Shown: piece after piece, positions 8,331 to 18,800 of the stretch
Numbering within the stretch: position 1 is the first letter of the stretch
Layout: the number at the start of each line of letters is the position of its first letter
From: Desertivirga sp966211215
GTDB lineage: Bacteria; Bacteroidota; Bacteroidia; Sphingobacteriales; Sphingobacteriaceae
DNA length: 46,770 nt
Assembly (NCBI GenBank): GCA_966211215.1
Contig: CBIHNR010000018.1
Location: 1 to 46,770, forward strand
Reading direction: 5' to 3'
Notes under the pieces: generated by a model
Told to the model about the DNA's origin: nothing
What the model saw: only the letters and a program-made list of their open reading frames with translations
Database searches by the model: none
Program-made: the position numbers and the translations under genes

Positions 8331-8421
8331 AAACCCTCTTCCATAATTAATATAAATTACTTAAGTTCTAAATAAGAAAGTATCAGCAATGATGAAAGCT
8401 TTTTGATGAACAATGTTCTAC

Positions 8422-8673
8422 CTATCCTAATTCTTTCTGTAAAAGTAAATCCTTCACCTCGTTTCCTCTAACAACCCTAACAAGCACGTCCTTATCCCGG
8501 GATTCCAAGGTATCCGCTATGCGTAGTAATAAAGCGTTTACTTTTTCACAAAGTGTATTGAAAGGCTTCTGGCTATCAGGAATTTCAATAATTATCTGGC
8601 CGTCTTTATAATCGACGTCATAATCTTTAAAGGCTAAAACAATTTCATTATAATATTGAAAGATGATGTCCAT
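8422..8673 (-). CDS. small protein of unknown function
   Basis: An 83-residue acidic reading frame beginning with ATG at 8673. It has an N-terminal amphipathic stretch (FQYYNEIVLAFKDYDV), a predicted beta pair (GQIIIEIP), then a helix, and ends VVRGNEVKDLLLQKELG. No signal peptide or membrane segment. Codon use and composition look like neighbouring genes, and no better frame overlaps it. I do not recognise a family. It lies between the repeat patch and a pair of hairpins. It may be real, but no terminator or clear promoter was seen. Confidence 0.5.
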   Translation of the reverse strand: MDIIFQYYNEIVLAFKDYDVDYKDGQIIIEIPDSQKPFNTLCEKVNALLLRIADTLESRDKDVLVRVVRGNEVKDLLLQKELG

Positions 8674-8743
8674 GCGTGGGGGTTTTGAGCAGCAAATATA
8701 CTATTAACAGTGGCTTCGGTTTGTTTAAATCAGTCACAGTAAA

Positions 8744-8816
8744 CCGTCAGACAGCGTTTAAGAACGACTGTCTGCGGCCGCTTAAAACGCGGACAGGCGT
8801 TCTACACGCTGTCCGA
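8744..8816. repeat. twin imperfect hairpins upstream of the pectate lyase gene
   Basis: Hairpin 1: CAGACAG(CGTT) at 8748 with (AACG)A-CTGTCTG ending 8774. Hairpin 2: CGGACAG at 8790 with CTGTCCG ending 8815. Each stem is about 10-11 bp with one bulged base. They are separated by about 15 bp. No coding feature in 8674-9087 is convincing. Confidence 0.55.
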
Positions 8817-9087
8817 CGTTGGTTATCAGCTTTAAACGCGATTTCTCTGCATTTAAGCCCTAGCCCACGTGCACAACAGGACTATAATAAACTCAAAAAC
8901 AATCAAATAGCAGTTAATCTTCGTTAGACCTCATGCCAACGTTCGCGTCATCGATCCCGGTATCGATTGCACACTTTTATCTGTAAAACTATTAAACTTA
9001 TTAGAAAAAAGCGCTTAACATTGATTAACTAACTAACCAATAGTTATCTGTTTTACAGACAATTACTAACAATTTAAATCCCCTAAC

Positions 9088-9969
9088 ATGAAAAATTTTT
9101 TAGGAATTGCTGCCTTGGCTCTCGCCATATGCGCAAGCAGCTGTCAAAAAGAACAGGAAACCTCAACACCACAAGAGGTTGCAAGTGTAAAATCAGCTGC
9201 AAAAACGCAAGCTAACACTACGGTAACAACCGAATCGGCATTGAAAACTGCAATAGCCAATGCCAAAGCGGGCGATATCATAACAATTAGTGGCACCATC
9301 AAATTAACAAGCACTCTTCAATGCCTTGCCAGCGGCACTTCCAGCTCCAAAATTAACTTTACTGGTGGCACCTTAGATTGCTCTGGAATTTCATCCGGAT
9401 GGGGTGTAAAGGTGAACGCAAGCTACTGGAACATTACCAACATGACCATCAAAAATGCACCGGATTGCGGCCTGGTTTTCCAGATTGGCGGCTACAATTA
9501 TGTGTACAATGTTAAAACAAATAACAATGGTGATTCTGGCTTGCAAATTTATAACGGAGCTCACCACAATAACATCAGCTACTGCACTTCCAATGACAAC
9601 TATGACGCCGCAAACGGAGGCGAAAATGCTGATGGATTTGCCTGCAAGCTGTCGGCTGGTGCAAGTAATGGCTTCAGCAATTGCACTGCAAACCATAATT
9701 CTGACGATGGATGGGACCTTTACGGGCAGCCATATACAGTAACTATTAAAAATTGTACGGCTACTAATAATGGCTTTGGCTCTAATGGCGATGGTAATGG
9801 CTTTAAGCTTGGCAGCGCAGGACAAAATGTACCGCATACGGTTACCGACTGTGTTTCGAGCTACAACCTTGCCTCGGGTTATGATGGCAATGGCAACACA
9901 GGCCATATCACTATCACCGGCAGCACCGGAACCGGTAATGGCGGATCTTTATTCTATAGAATTTATTAA
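9088..9969 (+). CDS. PL9-type pectate lyase lipoprotein (right-handed beta-helix)
   Basis: A 293-residue secreted enzyme predicted to cleave polygalacturonate by calcium-dependent beta-elimination. The signal peptide ends in a lipobox with Cys19 (CASSC). The next residues QKEQE resemble the QKDDE-like surface-export signal described for Bacteroidota lipoproteins, so it may face outward. From about residue 45 the protein is beta-helix with Asn/Gly/Cys-rich turns. Calcium-site Asp residues line up with PL9: D182 in NADGFACKL and D206, D207, D210 in SDDGWDLY. The spacing 24/1/3 is the same as I recall for Erwinia Pel9A. K240 in GNGFKLG is the likely catalytic base. A strong terminator follows. 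No SusC/SusD pair is nearby. Confidence 0.88.
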   Translation: MKNFLGIAALALAICASSCQKEQETSTPQEVASVKSAAKTQANTTVTTESALKTAIANAKAGDIITISGTIKLTSTLQCLASGTSSSKINFTGGTLDCSGISSGWGVKVNASYWNITNMTIKNAPDCGLVFQIGGYNYVYNVKTNNNGDSGLQIYNGAHHNNISYCTSNDNYDAANGGENADGFACKLSAGASNGFSNCTANHNSDDGWDLYGQPYTVTIKNCTATNNGFGSNGDGNGFKLGSAGQNVPHTVTDCVSSYNLASGYDGNGNTGHITITGSTGTGNGGSLFYRIY

Positions 9970-10068
9970 ACGTTAATCAGCCTGCTTTAAATAAACTAAC
10001 AAAAAATGTAAAACAGCTAACATTGGGCACTTAGGGATACTATCGATTAGCGGGCTATGCATTTATTG

Positions 10069-10096
10069 AGGTGCCTTTAACCAGGGCACCTTTTTT
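10069..10096 (+). terminator. terminator of the pectate lyase gene
   Basis: AGGTGCC (10069-10075), 9-nt loop, GGCACCT (10085-10091), then TTTTT. A standard rho-independent terminator about 100 bp after the stop at 9969. Confidence 0.85.
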
Positions 10097-10118
10097 ATTT
10101 CACAAATAAAGTTGCTGC

Positions 10119-10153
10119 TGACATAGGGTTGTCACTTTGCTGGGATTACTTTG
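10119..10153 (+). promoter_or_regulatory. promoter with TGACA-N6-TGTCA inverted repeat, copy 1
   Basis: TGACATAGGGTTGTCA (10119-10134) is an inverted repeat whose right arm supplies a -33-like TTG. A -7 box TTACTTTG lies at 10146-10153. The same 16 bp, with the -7 box starting at the same 27-bp offset, recur at 43859-43893. It is therefore probably a regulator-binding site covering the -33 region. Confidence 0.7.
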
Positions 10154-10176
10154 CGTTGAACTTAAAAACAATCAAC

Positions 10177-10692
10177 ATGGAAAACTCACTTATCGAAACA
10201 AATGAACTTACCCAAGTAGTAATTAACCCGGAAGAACTTTTAGAACACTGGCAGGGGCATCGCCGTGTTACACGAAAAACGATTGAGGCTTTCCCTGAGG
10301 ACAAGTTTACTAGTTATTCAATTGGTGGAATGCGGACTTTTTCTGCAATGACACTTGAGCTGATTGACCTTGCGGTGCCAGGCCTAAAAGGCATTGTTAC
10401 TGACGAATGGCCTGCTATGGGAGAACTTGAACACAACAATCCTTCCATAATAAAAAGCAAAGTTGAAATCCTTAAACTTTGGGATGAAAGCACTGAACGA
10501 ATCGATCAGTTATGGAAGCAAATACCGGCATCTCGTTTTCACGACGTAATTAAAGCATTTGGAATGTACGACGGGCAGGTGTATTCAACTATTTTATACT
10601 TCATTGATAACGAAATCCACCACAGGGCGCAAGGCTATGTATATCTTCGTTCATTAGGAATCGAGCCGCCGTTTTTCTGGGAAAGAGGTTAG
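10177..10692 (+). CDS. DinB-fold family protein
   Basis: A 171-residue four-helix-bundle protein of the DinB/YfiT type, a family of metal-binding and often thiol-dependent enzymes. The C-terminal signature DNEIHHRAQGYVYLRSLG is clear. The usual first metal-binding His of the N-terminal helix is not obvious (GGMRTFSAM instead), so metal binding may differ. A longer frame back to TTG at 10129 is rejected, because that codon lies inside the inverted repeat and the -7 box; ATG at 10177 is 24 bp after the -7 box. The gene is transcribed alone and ends in a hairpin shared with the convergent OmpA-like gene. Confidence 0.82.
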   Translation: MENSLIETNELTQVVINPEELLEHWQGHRRVTRKTIEAFPEDKFTSYSIGGMRTFSAMTLELIDLAVPGLKGIVTDEWPAMGELEHNNPSIIKSKVEILKLWDESTERIDQLWKQIPASRFHDVIKAFGMYDGQVYSTILYFIDNEIHHRAQGYVYLRSLGIEPPFFWERG

Positions 10693-10702
10693 AATTTATC
10701 GA

Positions 10703-10740
10703 AAGGCAATCAATCTGCGTAATTACAGGTTGATTGCCTT
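10703..10740. terminator. hairpin between convergent DinB and OmpA-like genes
   Basis: AAGGCAATCAATCTG (10703-10717) pairs with CAGGTTGATTGCCTT (10726-10740): 15 bp with one G-T pair. T-runs on either side are weak, but its place between converging stops fits a bidirectional terminator. Confidence 0.65.
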
Positions 10741-10750
10741 CGCAGTATAA

Positions 10751-11293
10751 TTATTTTACTTTGTCAATTTCGACTCTGCGATTCAGCGCTCGGCTAGCTT
10801 CAGTGTCATTTTTCGCGATAGGCTTGCTTTCGCCATAGCCAACAGTTTCAAACCTGTCAGCAGCAATACCTGCATTTACAAGATAAGATTTAACAGAATT
10901 AGCCCTATCTACAGATAGCGATTGATTATGCTCCGGAGTACCTTCGGCAGAAGAATGGCCGTTGATAATAAATTTAACCGATGGAGCCTTTTTTATTTCG
11001 GCAGCAATCTGGTCTAATACTTCGTATGATGACGTTTTCAATACCGCCGAATTGAATTCAAACTGGATATTGCTGAAGTTAAGGTTTGCTTTCGCAAGGG
11101 ATCCCTCGCTTTCATCTGGCTTGGCAGCTGGTGTTGTAGCCGCTGTTTCTGTTTTTTCTTTTTCAACAGTTTTTTCTGCAACCGGTTCTGGCACCGGAGG
11201 CTTAGCCGCCATTTTTTTTGACTTACACGATTGTACCGTCAGTGCTCCTGCGAGCAACATTAGTGGTAAAAGTTTGAAATTTAATTTATTCAT
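10751..11293 (-). CDS. OmpA-family (Pal-like) lipoprotein
   Basis: A 180-residue outer-membrane lipoprotein that probably holds peptidoglycan. The signal peptide MNKLNFKLLPLMLLAGALTV ends in a lipobox with Cys (QSCKSKK). A Pro/Ala/Glu/Lys-rich linker follows, then the OmpA C-terminal domain with FEFNSAVLK, INGHSSAEGTPEHN, LSVDRANSVKSYL, ERFETVGYGESKP-like and the closing SRALNRRVEI that binds diaminopimelate. ATG at 11293 is preferred over an upstream in-frame start at 11326, because it places the signal peptide at the N-terminus. Convergent with the DinB gene. Confidence 0.9.
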   Translation of the reverse strand: MNKLNFKLLPLMLLAGALTVQSCKSKKMAAKPPVPEPVAEKTVEKEKTETAATTPAAKPDESEGSLAKANLNFSNIQFEFNSAVLKTSSYEVLDQIAAEIKKAPSVKFIINGHSSAEGTPEHNQSLSVDRANSVKSYLVNAGIAADRFETVGYGESKPIAKNDTEASRALNRRVEIDKVK

Positions 11294-11416
11294 AATATGT
11301 GTTTGGGCTAAAGATATAATTTTCAAGGTTGCAAAAGAAAGCTAACGACAAGCCTTAAGCACGTCAAACATCTCTAATTCAGGGGGAATTCTTAATTAAG
11401 TGGCTTTACATTTTAA

Positions 11417-11424
11417 TATATTTG
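11417..11424 (+). promoter_or_regulatory. -7 promoter element of the AlkZ-like gene
   Basis: TATATTTG, a perfect TAnnTTTG box, 23 bp before the ATG at 11448. No clear -33 TTG. It lies inside the longer GTG-initiated frame from 11400 and so decides the start. Confidence 0.55.
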
Positions 11425-11447
11425 AAAAGAGACGTTTCAAGATTAAT

Positions 11448-12524
11448 ATGGATTTAAATGACATTGGCAACATAAGATTAATAAATCAACAAGTAGTTTC
11501 CTCGGGGTTTAAACGGGTAGAAAGTTTGGTTTATTATATGGGTGCCATGCAGGCTCAAGATTTCACCATGGCTAAATGGGCCATTGGATGCCGTGTTCCG
11601 GGATGTACAGACCAGGATGTGGAGGCATCAATTTCTGCCGCCGGAGTTATAAGAACCCACCTAATGCGCCCCACCTGGCATCATGTTTCTGCCGAGGATG
11701 TTAACTGGATACTGGATTTAACGGCGCCTCAAATAAAGATGCTGGCTAAATCGCGGCATCGGGAATTGGGACTAAGCGAGCCCATACTAAAGAAAAGCTA
11801 TGAAGCGATAGAAAGAGCATTGGAAGGGAACAGAGCTCTAAGCCGCTCGGAACTTAACAATGAGCTGGGAAAAGTTGGCATAGGTACAGAGGGGCAGCGT
11901 TCTGCACATATTTTATTTGCTGCCGAACTGGAAGGTATAATTTGTAGCGGGCCCACAGTTTCGAAACAACAAACGTATGCTTTGCTAAAAGAAAGGGTTC
12001 CAAAGGCAAGGCTATTAAGCGAAGATGAAGCCCTCGCTGAGCTGGCTAAGCGCTATTTTTTGAGTCATGGCCCTGCTACAGCCCAGGATTTTAACTGGTG
12101 GTCGGGTTTGACTATTACCAAGGTGAAGAAAGCCTTAAATCTTATTCAGGATAGTTTAACCTCCACAACTATTAACGGCACTACATTTTGGTATAGTTCA
12201 GCCATGCCACTCCCTGCTTCCTTTACGGAAAGCTTGCGCCTATTGCCTGCCTATGATGAATTTATCATAAGTTATAAAGACCGTAGTGCTTGCCTTCAAT
12301 TTGAGCATCAGGCGAAAGCTTTATCGAACAACGGTATCTTCAGGCCAACTATAGTCCATAATGGCATGGTGACTGGAATATGGAGCCGCAGCATCAAAAA
12401 GGATAAGGTGGTAATTACTCCCGGATTCTTTAAAGCGCCAAACAAGAAAATCAAATCACAATTTGAGGATGCTGCAAATGAATTTGGTGGTTTTCTTCAG
12501 ATGAAAATGGAAATTAAGTATTGA
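11448..12524 (+). CDS. winged-helix DNA-binding protein, AlkZ/YcaQ-like (HTH_42)
   Basis: A 358-residue protein of the HTH_42/AlkZ-like superfamily, made of tandem winged helices. Known members are DNA glycosylases that remove alkylated or crosslinked bases, though many homologues are uncharacterised. The Q-x-Q motif that AlkZ uses in its active site is visible as Q35-A-Q37 in YMGAMQAQDF. Other family features are LMRPTWHHV (about residue 70), a central RSELNNELGKVGI helix-turn-helix, YFLSHGPATAQDFNWWSGL and the C-terminal LLPAYDEFIISYKDR. ATG at 11448 is chosen over GTG at 11400, which lies upstream of the -7 box. Likely role is DNA repair; the exact lesion is unknown. Confidence 0.82.
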   Translation: MDLNDIGNIRLINQQVVSSGFKRVESLVYYMGAMQAQDFTMAKWAIGCRVPGCTDQDVEASISAAGVIRTHLMRPTWHHVSAEDVNWILDLTAPQIKMLAKSRHRELGLSEPILKKSYEAIERALEGNRALSRSELNNELGKVGIGTEGQRSAHILFAAELEGIICSGPTVSKQQTYALLKERVPKARLLSEDEALAELAKRYFLSHGPATAQDFNWWSGLTITKVKKALNLIQDSLTSTTINGTTFWYSSAMPLPASFTESLRLLPAYDEFIISYKDRSACLQFEHQAKALSNNGIFRPTIVHNGMVTGIWSRSIKKDKVVITPGFFKAPNKKIKSQFEDAANEFGGFLQMKMEIKY

Positions 12525-12660
12525 TGTGAATTCGATTATTTTCAATAATTCAAAATGTATCGTCCTGAAATTGGTTTACAGCTTTTAGAATAATTAGATA
12601 GAATTTTGAGATTCACAACATTTTAATGCTATCCGCTTATTTCTTAACAAATAAATTCTT

Positions 12661-12668
12661 TAACTTTG
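12661..12668 (+). promoter_or_regulatory. -7 promoter element ahead of the giant protease gene
   Basis: TAACTTTG matches TAnnTTTG and would give a leader of about 195 nt before the ATG at 12871. The leader contains a small hairpin (CCACA/TGTGG near 12719-12733). Nothing else is seen in 12525-12870. Confidence 0.4.
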
Positions 12669-12870
12669 TGGGAAATAACGCTTTATATTATGCCTAACCT
12701 TAAGCACATTCCTTCTAGCCACATCCTCTGTGGTAGGATCCCAATGGTTTCATTTCCTGCGTTTGCTGGAAGTTCATTCGCATTATTTGCGAAACTATAA
12801 TCCCTCATACTTAAAAAATTAACCTTACTCATAGTGCCATAGCCCTCAGGGTGCGGCTTGAATTATCATC

Positions 12871-15800
12871 ATGAAGAAAACATACTTGTTCTTCCTTTCA
12901 TTTTCCCTTCTGTTTGTATCCTTTAAAGTAAAAGAGACAGTCCAGCGGAAACCAGCCAAATCACAGCGAACTCAGGCTAGCAAATCTTCCAAGCCCGCCC
13001 CGCAGATAGCCGGACCTTCCAGTTGCCCAGCTTCGCCTTATCCCATTACTGTAAAACAGGCAGATGGCAGTTCCATTACGGTTATCGGAAAGGGAAATAT
13101 GGCAAATTCCTGGACCGAAACTCTTGACGGGTACACTGTTATAAAAAAAGAAGGAATTTATGAGTACGCAACCGAGCGTAACGGCAAACTTGAGCCATCC
13201 GGGATACAGGCTCGCGATTCAAAAAACAGAAAAGCCGAGGAAAAGCAATTTTTGCAGTCGGTTCCAAAATCCTTACGAACCAGCGCATTGCGTACCAGCG
13301 CTGTGGAGAACCAGCACTCCCAGGTTCTTGAAGCACCACAGAAAGTTAGCTTTCCAAGTACGGGGACCAGAAAAACTTTGCTGATTCTAATCAAATATCC
13401 AGACCTGGCCAATACTTATACCGTATCCAATTTCGACAATTTAATGAACCAGTCGAATTACAATGGCACAGGTAGCTTCAAAGATTTTTATAAGGCCAGC
13501 TCTTTTGGCAAGCTTGATATATCTACAGATGTATTCGGCTGGTACACCGCCAGCAATAACTACGCTTACTACGGTTATAATAAAGAATCGTCTAGAGCTA
13601 CAAAATTAGTTCGGGAAGCTATTGATGCTGCAGAGGCTGCTGGTGTAGATTTTTCAAAATATGATAATGATAAAGACGGCAAGGTAGATGGAGTAATTAT
13701 AGCCCATAGCGGGCCTGGGGCAGAAGAAGGGAGTGATCAAGATTATGTATGGTCGCATAGATGGCAATTATCTGCCGGAAACAATAGCGCAACTTATGAT
13801 GGAGTTGTGCTTAACGATTATATTATTAACCCGGAGAGAAGGCTTTTCAGCAGCTCAATGGTGGGGATTGGTGTCTTCTGCCATGAATTTGGGCACAATC
13901 TTGGACTTCCGGACTTGTATGACACTAGTGGCAACTCAGAGGGGATTGGAAACTGGTGCCTAATGGCTGGTGGCGCCTGGCTTGGATACGAACATTCTCC
14001 GGCGAATATGTCGGCATGGTGCAAAATGACATTAGGCTGGATAAACCCTACCGTTATTACAGCAAACGGCGCTTATTCATTAAAAGGGGCAAGTGCTAAC
14101 GCTGAATGCTATCGCATAAATACCCAGCTTTCTAATGAATATTTTTTAATTGAGAACCGGCAAAAAACAGGCTTGGATATATCTTTGGCCGGTAGCGGCT
14201 TGGCTATCTGGCATATTAATACGAACAAAACCAGTTCGACCACCAACAATGTAAATGCCGACCGTACATTAAAAGGAGTGGATTTAGAGGAGGCTGATGG
14301 GCTAAACCAACTAGATGGCAGAAGCAATCGTGGCGACGCCGGCGACTTGTTCCCCGGAACGTCAAACAATAAAAGCTTTAATGATTTCTCTTTGCCAAAT
14401 TCAAGGACTTACACTGCGGCCAACACGGGAATCGGAATTAAAAGCATAAGCATTGATGGAAGTGGTAATGGTTCATTTAATTACGAAGACCTTAAAACCA
14501 TTCCTCCTACCCTTACTTCATTTACGCCAACGAGTGCCAGCCCGGGCAATACGGTGAGCATTACCGGTACTAATTTCACATTTGTGAACACGGTGAGTTT
14601 TGGTGGTATGGCCCCTAAGTCGTTTATCGTTACATCTCCAACAAACATTAATGCAGTAATGTCAACCGGGGCTACGGGGAGCGTTACAGTAAGCAGCCCT
14701 GCCGGGAGTTCAACCTTGTCTGGATTCACTTACGTTCCACCACCGCCGGCACCTGTAATTACGGCAATTAGTCCAAGTTTTGCCGCCATAGATAGTGTTG
14801 TAACTATCACAGGTAAAGATTTCGGTTCATCTATTAGCCAGAACGCTGTTTATTTCGGTGGAGTAAAAGCCAATATATTAACAGCGAGCAGCACGTCTAT
14901 TACTGTTAGTGTGCCAAAGGGCGCAGGGTATGGGCCTATAAGTGTAACAGCAAACGGCTTAACCGGTTATTCTTCTAAGCCCTTCAACGTAATCTTCCCG
15001 AACATAGAATCTACATTTGGAGTTACATCATTCGAAAAAAACAGCATCTCGGCACCTAATAGCGCCTCACAATCAAAAGGAATCGTTTATGCCGATTTTA
15101 ACAATGACGGATTATTAGATCTTGCAGCTACACGAGGTTATGACTCTTATATTTCAATTTATAAAAATAACGGCGATAGCAAGCAGCCATTTACGTCTAC
15201 CCCACAAGTTATCAGCAGTAACTACGGCGCCCAGAACCTGGCGGTGGCAGATTTTGATGGAGATGGAAAACTTGACCTTATTAGTTGTTCAAGCAGTATT
15301 ATTTCAATACAAAAAAACATTAGTACTGCCTCAACCATTGCCTTCAGTAGAACTGACATTTATGCTTCTGTACCTGGAGACATAACTATTGCAGACTTCG
15401 ATGGTGATGGCAGGCCAGATCTTGCCCATGTAAGCGGAAACCTGATTTACGTAAGAAGAAATACTTCTGAAAATGGCACATTCTCTTTTAGTGACATTAT
15501 AAACTTAACGGCTGGCGCTTATCCAATTGGCATATTCGCGAGCGACCTTAACGGTGATGGGAAACCGGAAATCTGCGTTGCAAATAGCGCTTCCAATACA
15601 ATTTCAGTTTTTAAAAATATTTCTGAAATTAATCTGCCCTCCTTCAGTACAAAAATTGATTTTTCAACAGGCAGCTCCCCAACTGACGTGGTAGCCGGCG
15701 ATTTCAATAGCGATGGGCTGACGGATCTTGCTGTTGCCTACACAATTGGCAATACAGTATCTATTTTAAAAAACACAAGTACAGGGCCTGACATTGCCTT

Positions 15801-18800
15801 TGCCAGCAAAGCTGATTTTACTATCGGCGGTAACTCAAATGCTGTTAAAACTGCAGATTTTAATGGCGACGGGAAACCTGACCTGTTGGTTAGCAATGGT
15901 TCTTTGGCTTCGGTTTCATTATTGGGCAATACCAGCTCTGGCAGCTCAATTTCCTTTGCATCAAAAGCAGATTATACGACTGGGGGAAACATAACCTCTT
16001 TGACTGTAGCAGACTGGAATAGCGATGGAAAGCCCGATATTACCACACACAGCAGCAGCAATAGTTTATATTCATTTTTAAGAAATCAAGTTAGCGAACC
16101 AACCCTCAGCGCTTATGAAATTGTTGCGCAGGATGCCGCACATAATGTACTTCTTACAGGAACCAATCTAAGTTCTGCCAAGTCTGTAAGCGTAGCAGGT
16201 TCTGCGGCAAAATCGTTCACACTGGTATCAGAAACGACCATAAAAGCACTGGTAAAGGAGGGTATTTTTGGTACCCTCAGCGTAACCACCCCTTATGGAA
16301 CGGCTTCGCTACAAAATTTCAGCAATGTTCCAGTACCAGCAATTTCGTCTTTTTCTCCAAAAAGCGGAATCATTGGAAGTTCGGTAACTATTAAAGGAAG
16401 CAATTTCGATAGCGTTGCTACTAACAATATCGTTTACTTCGGGGCCGTGCGGGCCTCGGTAACCTCAGGCAACAAGGACTCTCTGGTTGTTAAAGTGCCT
16501 GCAGGAGCCACCTATTCGCCAATCTCGGTTACAGCCAAAGGCTTAACAGCAAATGCCTCTAAACAATTTAACCTAACGTTTGCAGGATTAGGATCCTCAT
16601 TTTCGTCCACCACCTTTTCTGCAAGAAAAGATGTTTCGATAAGTAGTTTTTCTCCAAGAGGTGTTGCATCGGCTGACTTCAATAATGATGGGAAAGCAGA
16701 TATTGCAATAGCAAACACCTACTATTATGCCATAAACATCTTCAAAAACGGCAACTCCGGCACCTCGGCAGATGTGAGTTTAAGCCTGAACTATAGCCCG
16801 AAAAACATCAACGTTAGCGATATTGATGGCGACGGCTTATTGGATATCTCAGTTATTTATTCTAGTGGCACTCCTGTTTCGATATTTAGAAATACCTCGA
16901 CAAATGGAACTATCTCTTTTGCAACAAAAGTTGATATCAGCATTGCCTCAACTCCATATGATTTTACATTTGCAGATTTCGACCGCGACGGAAAACCTGA
17001 CCTTTCCATTACAAACTACTACAGTTCAAGCGTTTCCATATTTAAAAATCTAAGTTCGCCGGGTACTATCTCTTTTTCTGCTAAAACCGATTTTACAACA
17101 GGAAGTTATCCTAACACTATTCAGGCTGCGGATGTGGATGGCGATAATAAGCTAGATTTAGTTGTTACAAATTCCAATGCTAACTCTCTGTCAATTCTAA
17201 AAAACAAGGGATTAAGCGGACAAATTTCTTTTGCGGATAAATTAGATTATTCAACCGGATATACTGCCTCGGGTTTACAAATCGCGGATCTGGATGGCGA
17301 CGATAAACTGGACCTGGCAATATGCCATAATGGAGTTAACTATATTTCGATCTTTAGGAATACAAGCAGCTTAAATGACGTTTCATTTGCGCCGAAGGCT
17401 GATTTTATAGCGAACAGCAATGCGCAAAACATCTCAACTGCAGATATTGATGGCGATGGTAAAACCGACCTGGCTGTTATAAATGGCAACTACATCTCTC
17501 TATATAAAAATACCAGCACAAAAAGTGTTGTTTCATTGGCTTCTAAGGTTGATTACGCAACCGGCTCCTCTCCGTTTGGAGTTGCCATAACCGATTGGAC
17601 TGGCGACGGGAAACCCGATATGGCGATAAGCAATTATTCATCTTCCAGCTATTCAATCTTTACCAACACAGTAAACGAGCCTTCGCTATCCGCTTACACT
17701 TTAACAAATACAAATAGTTCTTACAATACAACACTAACAGGTGGAAACCTCACCGGAGCAAGCTCTGTTACTGTTGGCGGTACAGCTGTTACATCTTACA
17801 CGGTTACATCAGAAAGTACCATTACTGCAATGGTTCCGGCCAGGATATCTGGCATCATTGAAGTTGTTACACCTTTTGGTAGTGCTACACTCGCAGGTTA
17901 TTCAAATATTCCGCCACCGGCTATAAGCTCGATTTCGCCGATGGCTGCAACAGTGGGAAGCACAGTAGTTGTTAAAGGCTCAAACTTCAATAGTACCGCG
18001 GCAAACAATTTGGTATATTTTGGAAGTGTAAAAGCGAGTATCACCGCAGCCACCGATACCACGCTATCTGTTAAGGTACCTGCTGGCGCAACCTATGCAC
18101 CAATAAAAGTAACTTCTAACTACTTAACCGCCTTTTCGGCCAAAAATTTCAATGTAACTTTTCCTGGCGGAAATGCTGTTTTCACACCAAGTTCATTCGC
18201 CCCCAAAAGCGATATAAACTCTAGTTCCAGTTATGGGTATACTCCTTATGATGTTTCCTCTGCTGATTTTGATGGAGATGGAAAACTTGACCTGGCTGTA
18301 TTAACATCTTATTATCTGTATATCTATAAAAATACTGGTAGCGCAAGTGTGCCTATCCCTTCATCGCCAAGTTTAACATTATCTTTCGGAGGCTCTTTAC
18401 GAGCCCTAACAACAGCCGATCTTGATGGCGATGGATTACTAGACATAGCTTTAACAAACACCTCATCAAATGCGATATCCATTTTAAGAAATACCAGTAC
18501 AGGCAATACACTATCTTTTGCTACTAAAATAGATTATGTATCGGGAAGTTCTCCTTACGATATTGCAGCTGGAGATTTGGACCTTGATGGTAAACTTGAC
18601 CTGGCTATTGCTAACAATTACGGCTATACAGTTTCTATACTTCGCAACACGGGTAGCCTTGGCATTATCTCATTTGCATCCAAGGTTGATTTGCAAGCGG
18701 GCTCCTACTCCTCACCATCAGGCATTTGCATTACAGACCTTGATTTGGACGGCAAGTCTGATATTGCCATTACCAACAATAGCTCCTCATCTATTTCCGT

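Noticed and set aside
8676..8927. 83-residue plus-strand frame
   Set aside because: It runs across the twin hairpins, has odd composition and no family features; most likely non-coding.
9391..9906. 171-residue frame antisense to the pectate lyase
   Set aside because: It is a shadow of the Asn/Gly/Ala-rich codons of the lyase and has no start or terminator of its own.
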